Source: an uncultured Phycisphaerae bacterium (GTDB lineage Bacteria > Planctomycetota > Phycisphaerae > UBA1845 > Fen-1342). From it: DNA of 48,284 nt. Position numbers and translations under genes: made by a program. Each line of letters begins with the position of its first letter. Position 1 is the stretch's first letter. The stretch lies in the NCBI GenBank assembly GCA_937928595.1, contig CALGJV010000017.1, positions 128,744-177,027 of the forward strand, given 5' to 3'. The notes under the pieces were generated by a model. It was not told the origin of the DNA. It did no database searches and worked only from the letters and a program-made list of their open reading frames with translations. Positions 35,675-44,219 of the stretch are shown piece after piece.

Positions 35675-36334
35675 ATGACGCTCGGCGTGATCTTCGACAT
35701 GGACGGCGTGCTCGTAGACTCCGCGCCGGCGCACCTCGAAAGCTGGCAGAGGCTCGCCGCCCGCCACGGTCTCGAGGTGACCCCGGAGCGCTTCCGCGAG
35801 ACGTTCGGCCGCCCCAGCCGCGACATCATCCGCCTGTTGTGGGGCCCGGGAACGTCGGATCGGCAGATCGCCAAGCTCGACGCCGAAAAGGAGCAGATCT
35901 ACCGCGGCGTGATCAGCGCCCACGTGCCGTTGATGCCGGGCTGTCGCGCGACGCTGCGGACCCTGCACGAGTCGGGCTTCAAGCTCGCCGTCGCAACCTC
36001 CGGCCCGCCCGAAAACATCGAGGTGGTCCTCTCCGAGGGCCTGATCGCCAACTACTTCACCGCCCGCGTCGACGGGTTCGAGGTCTTCCGCGGCAAGCCC
36101 GCGCCGGACTGCTTCCGGCTCGCGGCCGAGCGGCTCGAACTGCCTCCGGAGCGCTGTGTCGTCGTCGAGGACGCTCCCGTCGGGATCGCAGCGGGGCGCG
36201 CCGCGGGCATGCCGGTCATCGGCCTGGTGGGGACGCACCCGGCCGAGACGCTCCGCACCGCGGGCGCCACGGCAGTCGTCACCGAGCTGTCGCAGATCAC
36301 ACCCGACTACGTGCGCAGCCTGGTCGCCGGGTAG
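35675..36334 (+). CDS. HAD-superfamily phosphatase / beta-phosphoglucomutase-like
   Basis: A 219-residue cytoplasmic protein of HAD subfamily I. Motif I is DMDGVLVDS (nucleophile Asp8, acid Asp10), motif II AVATSGP near residue 109, motif III GKPAPD with its Lys near residue 144, and motif IV VVVEDAPVGIAAG near 165-177. The small helical cap fits the beta-phosphoglucomutase or phosphoglycolate/sugar-phosphate phosphatase group; the substrate is not determined. ATG 35675 follows GGAGCCGG. It starts 189 bases from the divergent ABC ATPase gene. Confidence 0.85.
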   Translation: MTLGVIFDMDGVLVDSAPAHLESWQRLAARHGLEVTPERFRETFGRPSRDIIRLLWGPGTSDRQIAKLDAEKEQIYRGVISAHVPLMPGCRATLRTLHESGFKLAVATSGPPENIEVVLSEGLIANYFTARVDGFEVFRGKPAPDCFRLAAERLELPPERCVVVEDAPVGIAAGRAAGMPVIGLVGTHPAETLRTAGATAVVTELSQITPDYVRSLVAG

Positions 36335-36462
36335 CTCCCACCCGTGTCCATGCGCGCGATGCCGCCGCGGCCCCTGCGACCGGCCCGAACGCCATTTTCG
36401 GGCGCCCCGCGCCCACGCTCAGGACCGGCCGAGGCACCGCGCCGCACCTTGCCGGCGGACCG

Positions 36463-36987
36463 CTAAGCCCCCACCCACCGCACGAGCCACCAGAACATGG
36501 CCACGGCCAGGGCCCCCGACGCCGCCAGCGGCGCCCACGACGTCCGCCGCCGCTCCGCGGCGGCCGGCCGGGGCAGCGGCGGCCCGATCGGGATTTCCTC
36601 GTCGCCGAACTGCACCTGCGCGATCAGGAGGTGTGCCTGGAACTCGCTGAAGCCCAGCTCCCGCGCTTTCGCCACGATCGCCTCGCGCCGCGACTGCCGC
36701 AGAAGGCCGCCCTCCAGCGCGCCCGCGATGTACGCGCGCAGCTCCGCCGTCGCGTCGCGCTGCTCCCCGTACCACGCCCGCAGATACTCCGCCTGCCGCC
36801 GCGGGTCGCGCAGCGTTGCGTACGCCAGGTGCAGCTCGTCGAGCTCCGCTCGCGTCTCGGCGTGCCGCCGCGGATCGGCCAGCTCCGCCAGCAACCGCGT
36901 CCGCTCGCGCAGGAAATGCCGCGCGACTTCCCGGCTGTCGTGCGGGCCCGGCGTGAGTCCCAGGATGTTGAAGTAATCGCGTGCCAC
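36463..36987 (-). CDS. Degenerate J-domain protein with C-terminal membrane helix
   Basis: About 174 residues. The N-terminal part (ARDYFNILGLTPGPHDSREVARHFL, then LDELHLAYATLRDPRRQAEYLR) has the layout of a DnaJ J-domain, but the essential HPD tripeptide is not there. A middle helical region (ARELGFSEFQAHLLIAQVQFG) is followed by a Pro-rich linker and one membrane helix near the end (about residues 153-170). The start is uncertain: GTG 36987 fits the domain border and has a purine-rich GGGAGCGGAAC upstream, while the frame continues open to 37239 without similarity. Without HPD it is unlikely to stimulate DnaK. Function unknown. Confidence 0.6.
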   Translation of the reverse strand: MARDYFNILGLTPGPHDSREVARHFLRERTRLLAELADPRRHAETRAELDELHLAYATLRDPRRQAEYLRAWYGEQRDATAELRAYIAGALEGGLLRQSRREAIVAKARELGFSEFQAHLLIAQVQFGDEEIPIGPPLPRPAAAERRRTSWAPLAASGALAVAMFWWLVRWVGA

Positions 36988-37277
36988 GGCGGCGTTCCGC
37001 TCCCACCAGGTCTTAGGCCCCGGGGGCGGTGAGAGTCCTCCACCACGGCCGGGATTCGCCCCAGAACGCACGCCGGCCCGCGAAAACCGCGGCGGCGGGG
37101 GCGGGCGTCCGAGAAGACGTGCGGCCGTGTCGGCAGCGCGCCGCGCGGCGCAGCCCCCGCCTTCAGGACTTCCCCCGGCGCACATGCCGCCGACTGGCTC
37201 AAACCTTGCGCCCGCACCCGCCGATGGACTCTCCGACACCGGCGGCCGGCGCCGTCGGGCCCCTGCGAGGATCGACC

Positions 37278-38306
37278 GTGCAGTCCATTCTCGTCACCGG
37301 CGGTGCGGGTTTTATCGGCTCCAACTTCGTCCGGTTCCTCATGAAACGTCGGCCGGACGTCGAGGTTCACGTCCTCGACGCCCTGACCTACGCCGGCGAC
37401 CCCGAGAACCTGGCCGGCTGGGTCCGCCAGAGCCCGCGCTTCCACTTCTGGTACGGCAACGTCTGCAATGCCGACCTCGTGGACCGCGTGATGCAGCAGG
37501 TCGACACGGTCATCCATTTCGCCGCCGAGTCGCACGTCGCCCGCAGCATCTTCGACAACGCGGTCTTCTTTCAGACCGACGTGATGGGCACGCAGGTGGT
37601 CGCGAACCAGGTGCTCAAGCACCGCCGCCGCATCCACCGCTTCGTGCACATCTCCACCTCGGAGGTCTACGGTTCGGCCCTGTCCGAGCCCATGACCGAG
37701 GAGCACCCGCTCAACCCGCTGACGCCCTATGCGTCCGCCAAGTGCGGGGCCGATCGCCTGGTCTACTCGTACTGGCGTACGTACGGCATCCCGGTCGTCA
37801 TCATCCGGCCGTTCAACCAGTACGGACCGCGACAGCATCTCGAGAAGTGCATCCCGCGCTTCATCACCAGCGCCATCGACGGCGAGCCGCTTACCATCCA
37901 CGGCGACGGCAGCGCCGCCCGCGATTGGGTCTACGTCGAGGACACCTGCCGGGCGCTGCTGGCCGCGCTCGAGGCGCCCCTCGATGACGTGCTCGGGCAG
38001 GTCATCAACCTCGGCACGGGCAAGGCCGTCAGCGTGGCCGACATCGCCGCCAAGATCCTCGACCTCACCGGCCGCGACGACTCGGCCTTGCAGGCCATCC
38101 CCGACCGGCCGGGGCAGGTGCAGAAGCACATCAGCTCCACCGAGAAGGCCGAGCGCGTGCTGCGCTGGCGGGCGACGACCGACCTGGATACCGGCCTCGA
38201 GCGGACGCTCGAGTGGTATCGGGAGCACGAAGATTGGTGGCGCAAGCACTTGTGGATGAAAATCGTCGAGCTGACGCTGGCCGACGGCAGCATCGTGCAG
38301 CATTGA
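37278..38306 (+). CDS. NAD-dependent sugar-nucleotide dehydratase/epimerase (RmlB-like)
   Basis: A 342-residue extended short-chain dehydrogenase. The NAD loop is TGGAGFIG near the N-terminus, followed by the RmlB-like DALTYAGDPENLAG, AAESHVARSI, STSEVYGS, PYASAKCGADRL with the Tyr-Lys pair, and RPFNQYGPRQHLEKCIPRF. RmlB itself has STDEVYG; here the catalytic Asp is Ser, as in LegB-type and several epimerase-type members, so dTDP-glucose 4,6-dehydratase activity should not be assumed. GTG 37278 is chosen because GAGGATCG lies at a good distance and it gives the family N-terminus; ATG 37224 would add 18 poorly conserved residues. The next gene is a glycosyltransferase, suggesting glycan synthesis. 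Confidence 0.85.
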   Translation: MQSILVTGGAGFIGSNFVRFLMKRRPDVEVHVLDALTYAGDPENLAGWVRQSPRFHFWYGNVCNADLVDRVMQQVDTVIHFAAESHVARSIFDNAVFFQTDVMGTQVVANQVLKHRRRIHRFVHISTSEVYGSALSEPMTEEHPLNPLTPYASAKCGADRLVYSYWRTYGIPVVIIRPFNQYGPRQHLEKCIPRFITSAIDGEPLTIHGDGSAARDWVYVEDTCRALLAALEAPLDDVLGQVINLGTGKAVSVADIAAKILDLTGRDDSALQAIPDRPGQVQKHISSTEKAERVLRWRATTDLDTGLERTLEWYREHEDWWRKHLWMKIVELTLADGSIVQH

Positions 38307-38376
38307 GGCTCCCCCGCGGCGGCCGGTCGCCCCGTGCGCCGGCCGCCGCAACCTCTCACAGCGCGTGGAGCAACGC

Positions 38377-40095
38377 ATGACCGTCGCCCCACTGGCCCCC
38401 CCACCCGAACGCCGGCGACTCCAGGAGATCATCGCCGCATTCGACCAGGGCGCGCCGGTGCCGCTGGCGGAGCTGCGCCGGCTGACGGCGGCTGCCGACC
38501 GCGCCACCCGGGGGCTGGCGCGCCGGCTGCTCGCACACGCCGGCCTGCGTCAGGCACAGCAGGACGCCGCCGAGCTGCTCGCGGCCTCGTGCGCCGACCT
38601 CGACTTCCGCCACCCGGCCCTTCTGCTCGAGGCGCTCCAGCACGCGGACGGTCTGGAGCAGCACGACCGCGTGCTCGACTTGTGGCTCGGCTACGCGGAC
38701 GCCGCCGCGCGGCGCGGCGAGTTCCTGCCGGCGCTGATCGCGCTGCTGAACGCCGGAAGCTACGACTTCCGCCACGGCGCCCGACACAGCGCCACACCCG
38801 CGAGCCTGCGACGCACGATCGCGATCTACGAGCGGATCGCCGCGGAGACGGCTCGCCACCTGAACCTCCCCGCAGTGCCGCGCGGCGTACGGCGCTCTCC
38901 AACCGCCGGCAAGCTCCGAATCGGGCACGTCATCGCCCAGCTGGTGGACGGTCCGCACTCGCCGTCGCGGGTCATGTACACGATCCTGCGCAACGCCGAC
39001 CGCGCGCGCTTCGAGACGACGCTGTTCGTGACCGAGGCGCTCGCCGCGCACGCCGATGCTCCTCTTCAGGAGCTGACATCGGACTGGAGCGACCGACGCG
39101 CTCCGAGGCTCATCCGCACACTCGAGCAGGACCTGGGCATCCCGGTCGTCCGGCCGCGCACCCGGCAATCGCTCCTGGCGGCCGCGGTCGATCTGCGCGC
39201 GCAGATGGCCGAGCGGCAGATCGACATCGCGTTCTTCCACGGCTCGATCGCGACGCCGACGGACTGGCTCCTCTGCGCGTGGCGCAGCGCGCCGTGGGAG
39301 TTCGACTACGGCATGGGCGTGCCGCTGTTCTGTCCGGCCGTCGATTACCAGTTTTTCGAGTACCCCGAGTCGATGGAGCGGCTGGCGTTCCTCTGCCGCG
39401 AACGCGGGGTGCCGTACGGCAGCACGCCCTTCGGCGGCACCGACATGTCGTACCTGGACGCGCTGCCGCCGATTCCGCGCGCCGACGTGGGCCTCGCGCC
39501 GGAACACGTGGTCCTCGGCTCGATCGGCAACCATCTGCCGCGGCGCATGAGCGAGCGGTTCTGTCGCACCGTGGCGGATGTCCTGCGGCGACAGCCAGCC
39601 GCCCGTTACCTTGTGATCGGTCCCGGCGACTTCGCCGCGCAGCGCGACTGGCTTGGCGACGACCTGTGCGGCGGGCCGGCCCCCCGCGTGCGGTTCTGCG
39701 GCCCCACCAGCGAACCCGGCCGGTGGACGCTCCTGTTCGACATCTATGTGAACGAGTATCCGGCGGGCGGCGGCGTCGCGGTGTGCGAGGCCATGGCGGC
39801 CCGCAAGCCGGTCGTCGGCATGGCCGTGGACGACTCGAGCCTCGCGCTCGTGGTGCGGAAGTACCTGGGGCCGGAAAACCTCGTGACGCCCGCCACGGAC
39901 GAAGCCTACGCCGCGCGACTGGCGCAGCTCATCGCGGACCCCGCGGCCCGCGCGGAGCTCGGCGCGCGGCTGCGGGCCCGCTACGAGACGGACTTCGACG
40001 GCCGGCGCTGGACACAGGACGTGCACGACCGTATCTGGGCGTTCGTGCACGGCGCGACGAACGGGGCGGCGGTACCGCAGCCGGCTGGCGCGTAA
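38377..40095 (+). CDS. GT-B-fold glycosyltransferase, SPINDLY/GT41-like
   Basis: A 572-residue protein. The N-terminal 180 residues are helical and resemble degenerate helical repeats. The C-terminal part has the two Rossmann-like halves of a GT-B enzyme: LRIGHVIAQLVDGPHSPSRVMY near residue 182 and, later, ARYLVIGPGDF, VRFCGPTSEPGRWTLLFDIYVNEYPAGGG and AVCEAMAARKPVVGM, the donor-binding end. The arrangement recalls SPINDLY/OGT-type enzymes or HMW1C-type transferases, but the assignment to a class is not certain. ATG 38377 follows GGAG; the GTG at 38365 is less likely. It sits 70 bases after the sugar-nucleotide enzyme gene, probably in one operon. Confidence 0.72.
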   Translation: MTVAPLAPPPERRRLQEIIAAFDQGAPVPLAELRRLTAAADRATRGLARRLLAHAGLRQAQQDAAELLAASCADLDFRHPALLLEALQHADGLEQHDRVLDLWLGYADAAARRGEFLPALIALLNAGSYDFRHGARHSATPASLRRTIAIYERIAAETARHLNLPAVPRGVRRSPTAGKLRIGHVIAQLVDGPHSPSRVMYTILRNADRARFETTLFVTEALAAHADAPLQELTSDWSDRRAPRLIRTLEQDLGIPVVRPRTRQSLLAAAVDLRAQMAERQIDIAFFHGSIATPTDWLLCAWRSAPWEFDYGMGVPLFCPAVDYQFFEYPESMERLAFLCRERGVPYGSTPFGGTDMSYLDALPPIPRADVGLAPEHVVLGSIGNHLPRRMSERFCRTVADVLRRQPAARYLVIGPGDFAAQRDWLGDDLCGGPAPRVRFCGPTSEPGRWTLLFDIYVNEYPAGGGVAVCEAMAARKPVVGMAVDDSSLALVVRKYLGPENLVTPATDEAYAARLAQLIADPAARAELGARLRARYETDFDGRRWTQDVHDRIWAFVHGATNGAAVPQPAGA

Positions 40096-40128
40096 AGCGA
40101 GCGGCCTCCGAGGCCCGGCGCTCGCAGG

Positions 40129-40612
40129 TCACGCCTCACCCGGTCGCCCGGCGGCATGGCGTCGGCCCGCGCGGCGCGACGCCTCAGCCGCCCCGAACAC
40201 GCCCTCGGCGCTGACGCCCGGCAGCATCTCCCCGGCACCTGCACCGTCACCGCCCCGCCGCCCGCGGTCGCCGTCAGTTCCCCGAGCGTCGTGAAGCGCG
40301 TGGATTGCCTCACCCGCCGAGACTCGCAAGCCGGCGCGATCACCCGCCTGTTCAGCTCCTCCAAGAGTGCCCTGCGGCGCGGCCGCGAAGCGTCATCGCA
40401 CCCTCCCGCAACCGGCCGAGGCGGCCATGCACGACGATCGGCTGCGTGCTGAACAGGTCCGACGTTCGGGCCGGAAACACAGCCGCGACCGGGAGCGTCC
40501 GCCGGTCGATCGAGACGTCCGAAAGGACCGGTGCGGCCCCGCTCATGTAGGCGGTGCCCGGCGGCACCCGCCTGTTCCGCGAGCGTCACGTACTCGACCG
40601 CACCGAGGCCGT
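40129..40612 (-). pseudogene. Decayed remnant of a VIT/VWA-type protein C-terminus
   Basis: Three pieces in different minus-strand frames read in order like the C-terminal part of a VIT/VWA (sortase-target-like) protein: GLGAVEYVTLAEQ at 40610-40572, then SGAAPVLSDVSIDRRTLPV, AAVFPARTSDLFSTQP and VVHGRLGR within 40567-40355, then LTATAGGGAVTVQVPG and MLPGVSAEGVFGAAEA down to 40129. Frame changes between the pieces and the missing N-terminal part indicate a broken, truncated gene, or insertion/deletion errors in the assembly. Family recognition is by pattern only. The rest of 40096-40722 shows no other gene. Confidence 0.45.
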
Positions 40613-40722
40613 CGCGGCGGCTCGTCCTCCTTGTAGGGACCGGCCGCGGCGCGGTAACGTCTCCGCCAAGGCCCGGTTCGAGCGCGGGCCGTCCGTACCT
40701 GTGCAGACGGAAGGAGCCGTCC

Positions 40723-40881
40723 ATGCGTCTTCGGAAACTGCGTCTCTATGCGGCGGGGTTCGTGGCGTTTCTGCTGGGCGTGCCGCTGACTCAGCAGGCC
40801 CTGGCCGATGATGTGGGCGACATCATCGACGCCTCGCTGGGGCTGGCGTCCGCGATCACGGCTTCGGCCGGGAACAGCTGA
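40723..40881 (+). CDS. Small secreted peptide of 52 residues
   Basis: A very short gene with a strong ribosome binding site (GGAAGGAG before the ATG). The product has a basic N-terminus (MRLRKLRLY), a hydrophobic helix (about residues 9-22), a likely signal cleavage site after QQALA and a mature part of about 25 residues, DDVGDIIDASLGLASAITASAGNS, with two acidic residues up front and a Ser/Ala-rich amphipathic helix. No family is known to me. It stands alone, next to the decayed VIT/VWA remnant and convergent with the acyltransferase gene. Confidence 0.6.
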   Translation: MRLRKLRLYAAGFVAFLLGVPLTQQALADDVGDIIDASLGLASAITASAGNS

Positions 40882-40986
40882 CCCGGCACCGCTCCGCTCA
40901 CCGCGGCTCCAGCGCGGACGCTTCGTCAGGACGCGCGTCGGGCCGCCAAGCGACACCAAGCCGCAACTTCTTGGGGCCCGGTGGGT

Positions 40987-41946
40987 CTATGCGCCTTCAC
41001 CGCTCGGAGGAGCAGCACGCATGACGTGCTGCACGAGGGTCCGCCCCCACCGCGGGTACGCCCACAAGTACTGCGCCGGGTCTTTCAGAACGATACGCTC
41101 CAGACCGCGGACGTAGCGCTCGACAATGTACCGCACCGGGTCGGCCTCCGCGCGCCAGTCCGGCGCACGGATGATGTCGGCGACCTCGATCTCGAATCGG
41201 AACGGCCCAAGCCGCCGCACCCCGGCCACGACCACGTCCGCGTCGTACCGCCACGCGAGCAGACCCACCGAGCGGAACGCGGTCGTTGGCAGCCCGAGGA
41301 ACGTGATCGGCACGCCGCGGCGCTCGTCGACGTGGTCCGCCACCAGCGCCACGGTACCGCCCCCAGCCAGCACTTCCGGCAGCCGGGTCAGCGCCCGCGC
41401 GAGCGGCACGAGCTCGCACCCGCCCCGGCCGCGAATCCGCTGGCGGCGGGCATCAAAGGCGGGGTTCGCGTGCGGCTCGTAGACGGCCGACGTCCGTAGG
41501 CCGCTGCACCCGAGGATGGCAGGCAGCAGATCGTACGGACCGTAGTACGCCGACACGAGGATCGCCGGTTGCCCCCGGGCCTGCGCCGCCCGGAGCTCGC
41601 CCAGGTGCGGCTCGGGGACGACCGCACCGCACCGGGCCGCCGTTCGCGGGTACAGTCGCCGCTCGGCCAGCAGGAGGTCCGTCAGGTTCCAGACGCGGTG
41701 AACCCACGAGGCGGCGGCGATTCGCCGAACTGCGGCCTCCGGCAGGCGCTTTCCCAGAGCGGCCCGGCATTGCCCCTCGCAGAGCGCCCGGAGTCCGGGC
41801 AAGAGGTAGTACAGCCCCCGCGCGAGAAGACCGCTGAGGGCGTAGGCCCACTCCGGCCCGAGCAGCGCGAAGGCCGCGACGAGAACGCTTCGCTGCCACT
41901 CGCTCGCCCGCAGCACCCACCGGACCCACAGCGCCCGCGCGCTCAT
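40987..41946 (-). CDS. LpxL/HtrB-like acyltransferase family protein with altered active site
   Basis: A 319-residue protein of the lysophospholipid/lipid A acyltransferase group, with an N-terminal membrane-associated segment (about residues 20-50). The usual acceptor-site motif of the group is His-x4-Asp/Glu. Here the matching segment is SAYYGPYDLLP, with Tyr (TAC codon) in place of His and Asp at the acidic position. Later VALVADHVDERRGVPITFLG matches the family's second block (D-x4-RG). If the alignment is right, the enzyme may be inactive or use another mechanism. There is no good ribosome binding site before ATG 41946. It lies 43 bases downstream of the PilT gene on the same strand. Confidence 0.72.
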   Translation of the reverse strand: MSARALWVRWVLRASEWQRSVLVAAFALLGPEWAYALSGLLARGLYYLLPGLRALCEGQCRAALGKRLPEAAVRRIAAASWVHRVWNLTDLLLAERRLYPRTAARCGAVVPEPHLGELRAAQARGQPAILVSAYYGPYDLLPAILGCSGLRTSAVYEPHANPAFDARRQRIRGRGGCELVPLARALTRLPEVLAGGGTVALVADHVDERRGVPITFLGLPTTAFRSVGLLAWRYDADVVVAGVRRLGPFRFEIEVADIIRAPDWRAEADPVRYIVERYVRGLERIVLKDPAQYLWAYPRWGRTLVQHVMRAAPPSGEGA

Positions 41947-41989
41947 GGTGTGCCCGTCCGCCGCCGCGCGCCCCCCGGGCCGGCGTCGC

Positions 41990-43126
41990 TCAACTGGTGC
42001 CGGTCCGCTTGACCCGGTGCACCAGCGTCTGGGCTGAGGTCTTGATGCCCGTGAGCTGGCCCTTGAGGGCCTCGCGGTTCGGGGCGTACTCCATGGCGAC
42101 GTCCATGAAGACCAGGCCCTGCTCGACGAGTTCAGCCAGCGACATCGTGAAGCTGCGCATGCCGGCCTCCTTGCTCCCGGCGATGATCTCCGGCAGGTCC
42201 GTATCGCCGCCCTCCCGGATCTTCTCTTTCACGATCGCCTCCCCCAACAGCACCTCGCACGCGGGCACGCGCGAGATCTGCGGATCGATGGCCGGCAGCA
42301 GGCGTTGCGCCAGGATCGCCTTCAGCGCGTTGGCGAGCGAACTGCGGATGAAGTTGTGCTGGTCCGGCGGGAAGAACTCCAGGATGCGGGCCAGCGACTG
42401 CATCGTGTCGGCCGTATGCAGCGTGCAGAACACCAGGTGCCCGGTCTCGGCGGCCTGCAAGGCCGCCATCAGCGTCTCCCGGTCGCGCATTTCGCCGATG
42501 AAGATGACGTCGGGATCCTGACGCACCGCGCCGCGCAGGGCGTCCGCGAACGTGTGCACGTCGAGGCCGATCTCACGTTGGCTGACGATCGACTTCTTCG
42601 GCGTGAACGTGTACTCGATCGGGTCCTCGATGCTCACGATGTTGAGCGCCTGGGTCTCGTTAATGTGGTCGATCATCGCGGCCTGGGTCGTGCTCTTGCC
42701 GCAACCGGTCACGCCGCAGACGATGATGATCCCCTCGCCGGTTTCCTCCGCCAGTCGCCGGTAAATCGGCGGCAATCGCAGCTCCTCGAAGTTCGGGATG
42801 CGCCCCTTCACACGTCGAATCGCCGCGTGCATCTGGTCGCACGACCGAAGGATGTTGATGCGGAATCGGTCTCCGTTCGGCAGGTTGTAGGCGAAGTCGA
42901 GCCCGCCCTTCTCCTCGTACACGCTCTTGCGGGTCGGCGGGATGATGGGATCCATCAGCCTCTCGATGATGCGCGAGTTCACGGGAATCGGCGGCAGATT
43001 CGTTCGCCGCAGCTCCCCCGCGACCCGGTACACTGGCGGGACGCCGGTCTTCAGGTGCAGGTCGCTGGCCTGCAACTCGCCCATCTTCTCCAGCAACGGG
43101 ATGATCGACGTCGGCATGGCATTCAT
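41990..43126 (-). CDS. pilT: Type IV pilus retraction ATPase
   Basis: Cytoplasmic hexameric ATPase that powers pilus retraction and twitching. The 378-residue protein starts with the PilT-type N-domain (LLEKMGELQASDLHLKTGVPPVYRV), has Walker A GVTGCGKST at residues 128-136, the Asp box VSIEDPIEYTF, Walker B DPDVIFIGEMRD and the His box GHLVFCTLHTADT. It lacks the zinc module of PilB, as expected. ATG 43126 follows AGAGG; the nearby ATG 43117 is less favoured, and the frame stays open upstream without similarity. Its partner PilB is about 38 kb away in this window, at 3470-5149. Confidence 0.93.
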   Translation of the reverse strand: MNAMPTSIIPLLEKMGELQASDLHLKTGVPPVYRVAGELRRTNLPPIPVNSRIIERLMDPIIPPTRKSVYEEKGGLDFAYNLPNGDRFRINILRSCDQMHAAIRRVKGRIPNFEELRLPPIYRRLAEETGEGIIIVCGVTGCGKSTTQAAMIDHINETQALNIVSIEDPIEYTFTPKKSIVSQREIGLDVHTFADALRGAVRQDPDVIFIGEMRDRETLMAALQAAETGHLVFCTLHTADTMQSLARILEFFPPDQHNFIRSSLANALKAILAQRLLPAIDPQISRVPACEVLLGEAIVKEKIREGGDTDLPEIIAGSKEAGMRSFTMSLAELVEQGLVFMDVAMEYAPNREALKGQLTGIKTSAQTLVHRVKRTGTS

Positions 43127-43289
43127 CGGGCGACCTCTGCCAATCCGGGTCGGGGACATGGGCGGCCACAACCGCCGGGTGCCAGCATAGACGCGGCGCG
43201 GCCGGCCGGGCAAGCGCGATCCCCCCGGCGTGCGTTGACCGGCCGCGGCGCCGCTCGCACAATGCCGCTCGTCTGGAGCGAGGCTCACG

Positions 43290-44213
43290 ATGCCCTGGTT
43301 GCGACTGCTCCGCCCCGGCCAGTGGACGAAGAACCTCTTCGTCTTCGCCGGGCTCATTTTTGGTCGGAAGCTGCTGGACGAACCGAGCGTCGTCGCCGCG
43401 CTGCTGGGCTTCGTCTGCTTCTGCGTCATCAGCAGCGGGATCTACATTCTCAACGACGTCCACGACCGCAATGAGGACCGCCTCCACCCCAGCAAGCGCA
43501 GCCGGCCGGTCGCCTCCGGCGCGATCGCGGTGCCGAGCGCTCTCCTGGCAGCGCTCGTCTTGCTCGTCGCGGGGCTCGGGGGGGCGGCCGCGCTCGACAC
43601 CGGGTTCGCTCTGGTCGCGTTGTGCTACGTCGGGCTCCAGGCCGCCTACACGTTCCTGCTCAAGCACGTCACCCTCGTGGACGTGATCATCATCGGCCTG
43701 GGCTTCGTGCTCCGGGCGGTCGCGGGCACCGTGCTCGTGCACGTCGAGTTGTCGCACTGGCTCGTGCTCTGCACGTTCACGCTGTGCCTGTTCATGGGCT
43801 TCAGCAAGCGCCGGTGCGAGCTGAACGATCTTGCGGACAGCGGCGGCGGCGATGCGGCCGCGCACCGCCGCACGCTGGCCGAGTATACGCCCGAGCTGCT
43901 CAACCACATGACCACGCTGACCGCCGGGATCGCCGTGGTCAGCTTCATGCTGTACGCGACGGACAAGCGCACGCTGGACGTGTTCGGCACCAACTACCTC
44001 GTCTACACGCTGCCGCTCGTCGTGTACGCCATCTTCCGCTTCGCGCTCCTGGTGGAGCACGGCCGGGTGGACGGTCCGACCGCGGTCCTGCTGCGCGACC
44101 GCCCGTTTCAGGTCGCGCTGCTGCTGTGGGCCGTGGCGGCGCTGGTCATCGTCTACAAGGGCCGGGACCTGCGGGAGTGGCTCCTGGCTCTGGCGGACCG
44201 CCCGCCGGCGTAG
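43290..44213 (+). CDS. UbiA-family prenyltransferase, decaprenyl-phosphate phosphoribosyltransferase-like
   Basis: A 307-residue integral membrane protein with about eight helices. The first Asp-rich motif is NDVHDRNED (Asn55, Asp56, Asp59, Asp63) followed by HPSKRSRPVASG, a pattern typical of decaprenylphosphoryl-5-phosphoribose synthases (UbiA group) rather than of menaquinone enzymes. A second acidic patch is in KRRCELNDL. Such enzymes transfer phosphoribose to polyprenyl phosphate for arabinose-containing glycans, but function in this lineage is not known. ATG 43290 gives a good N-terminal segment (MPWLRLLRPGQWTKN). It is divergent from pilT and ends six bases from the convergent dockerin gene. 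Confidence 0.82.
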   Translation: MPWLRLLRPGQWTKNLFVFAGLIFGRKLLDEPSVVAALLGFVCFCVISSGIYILNDVHDRNEDRLHPSKRSRPVASGAIAVPSALLAALVLLVAGLGGAAALDTGFALVALCYVGLQAAYTFLLKHVTLVDVIIIGLGFVLRAVAGTVLVHVELSHWLVLCTFTLCLFMGFSKRRCELNDLADSGGGDAAAHRRTLAEYTPELLNHMTTLTAGIAVVSFMLYATDKRTLDVFGTNYLVYTLPLVVYAIFRFALLVEHGRVDGPTAVLLRDRPFQVALLLWAVAALVIVYKGRDLREWLLALADRPPA

Positions 44214-44219
44214 CCCGGC

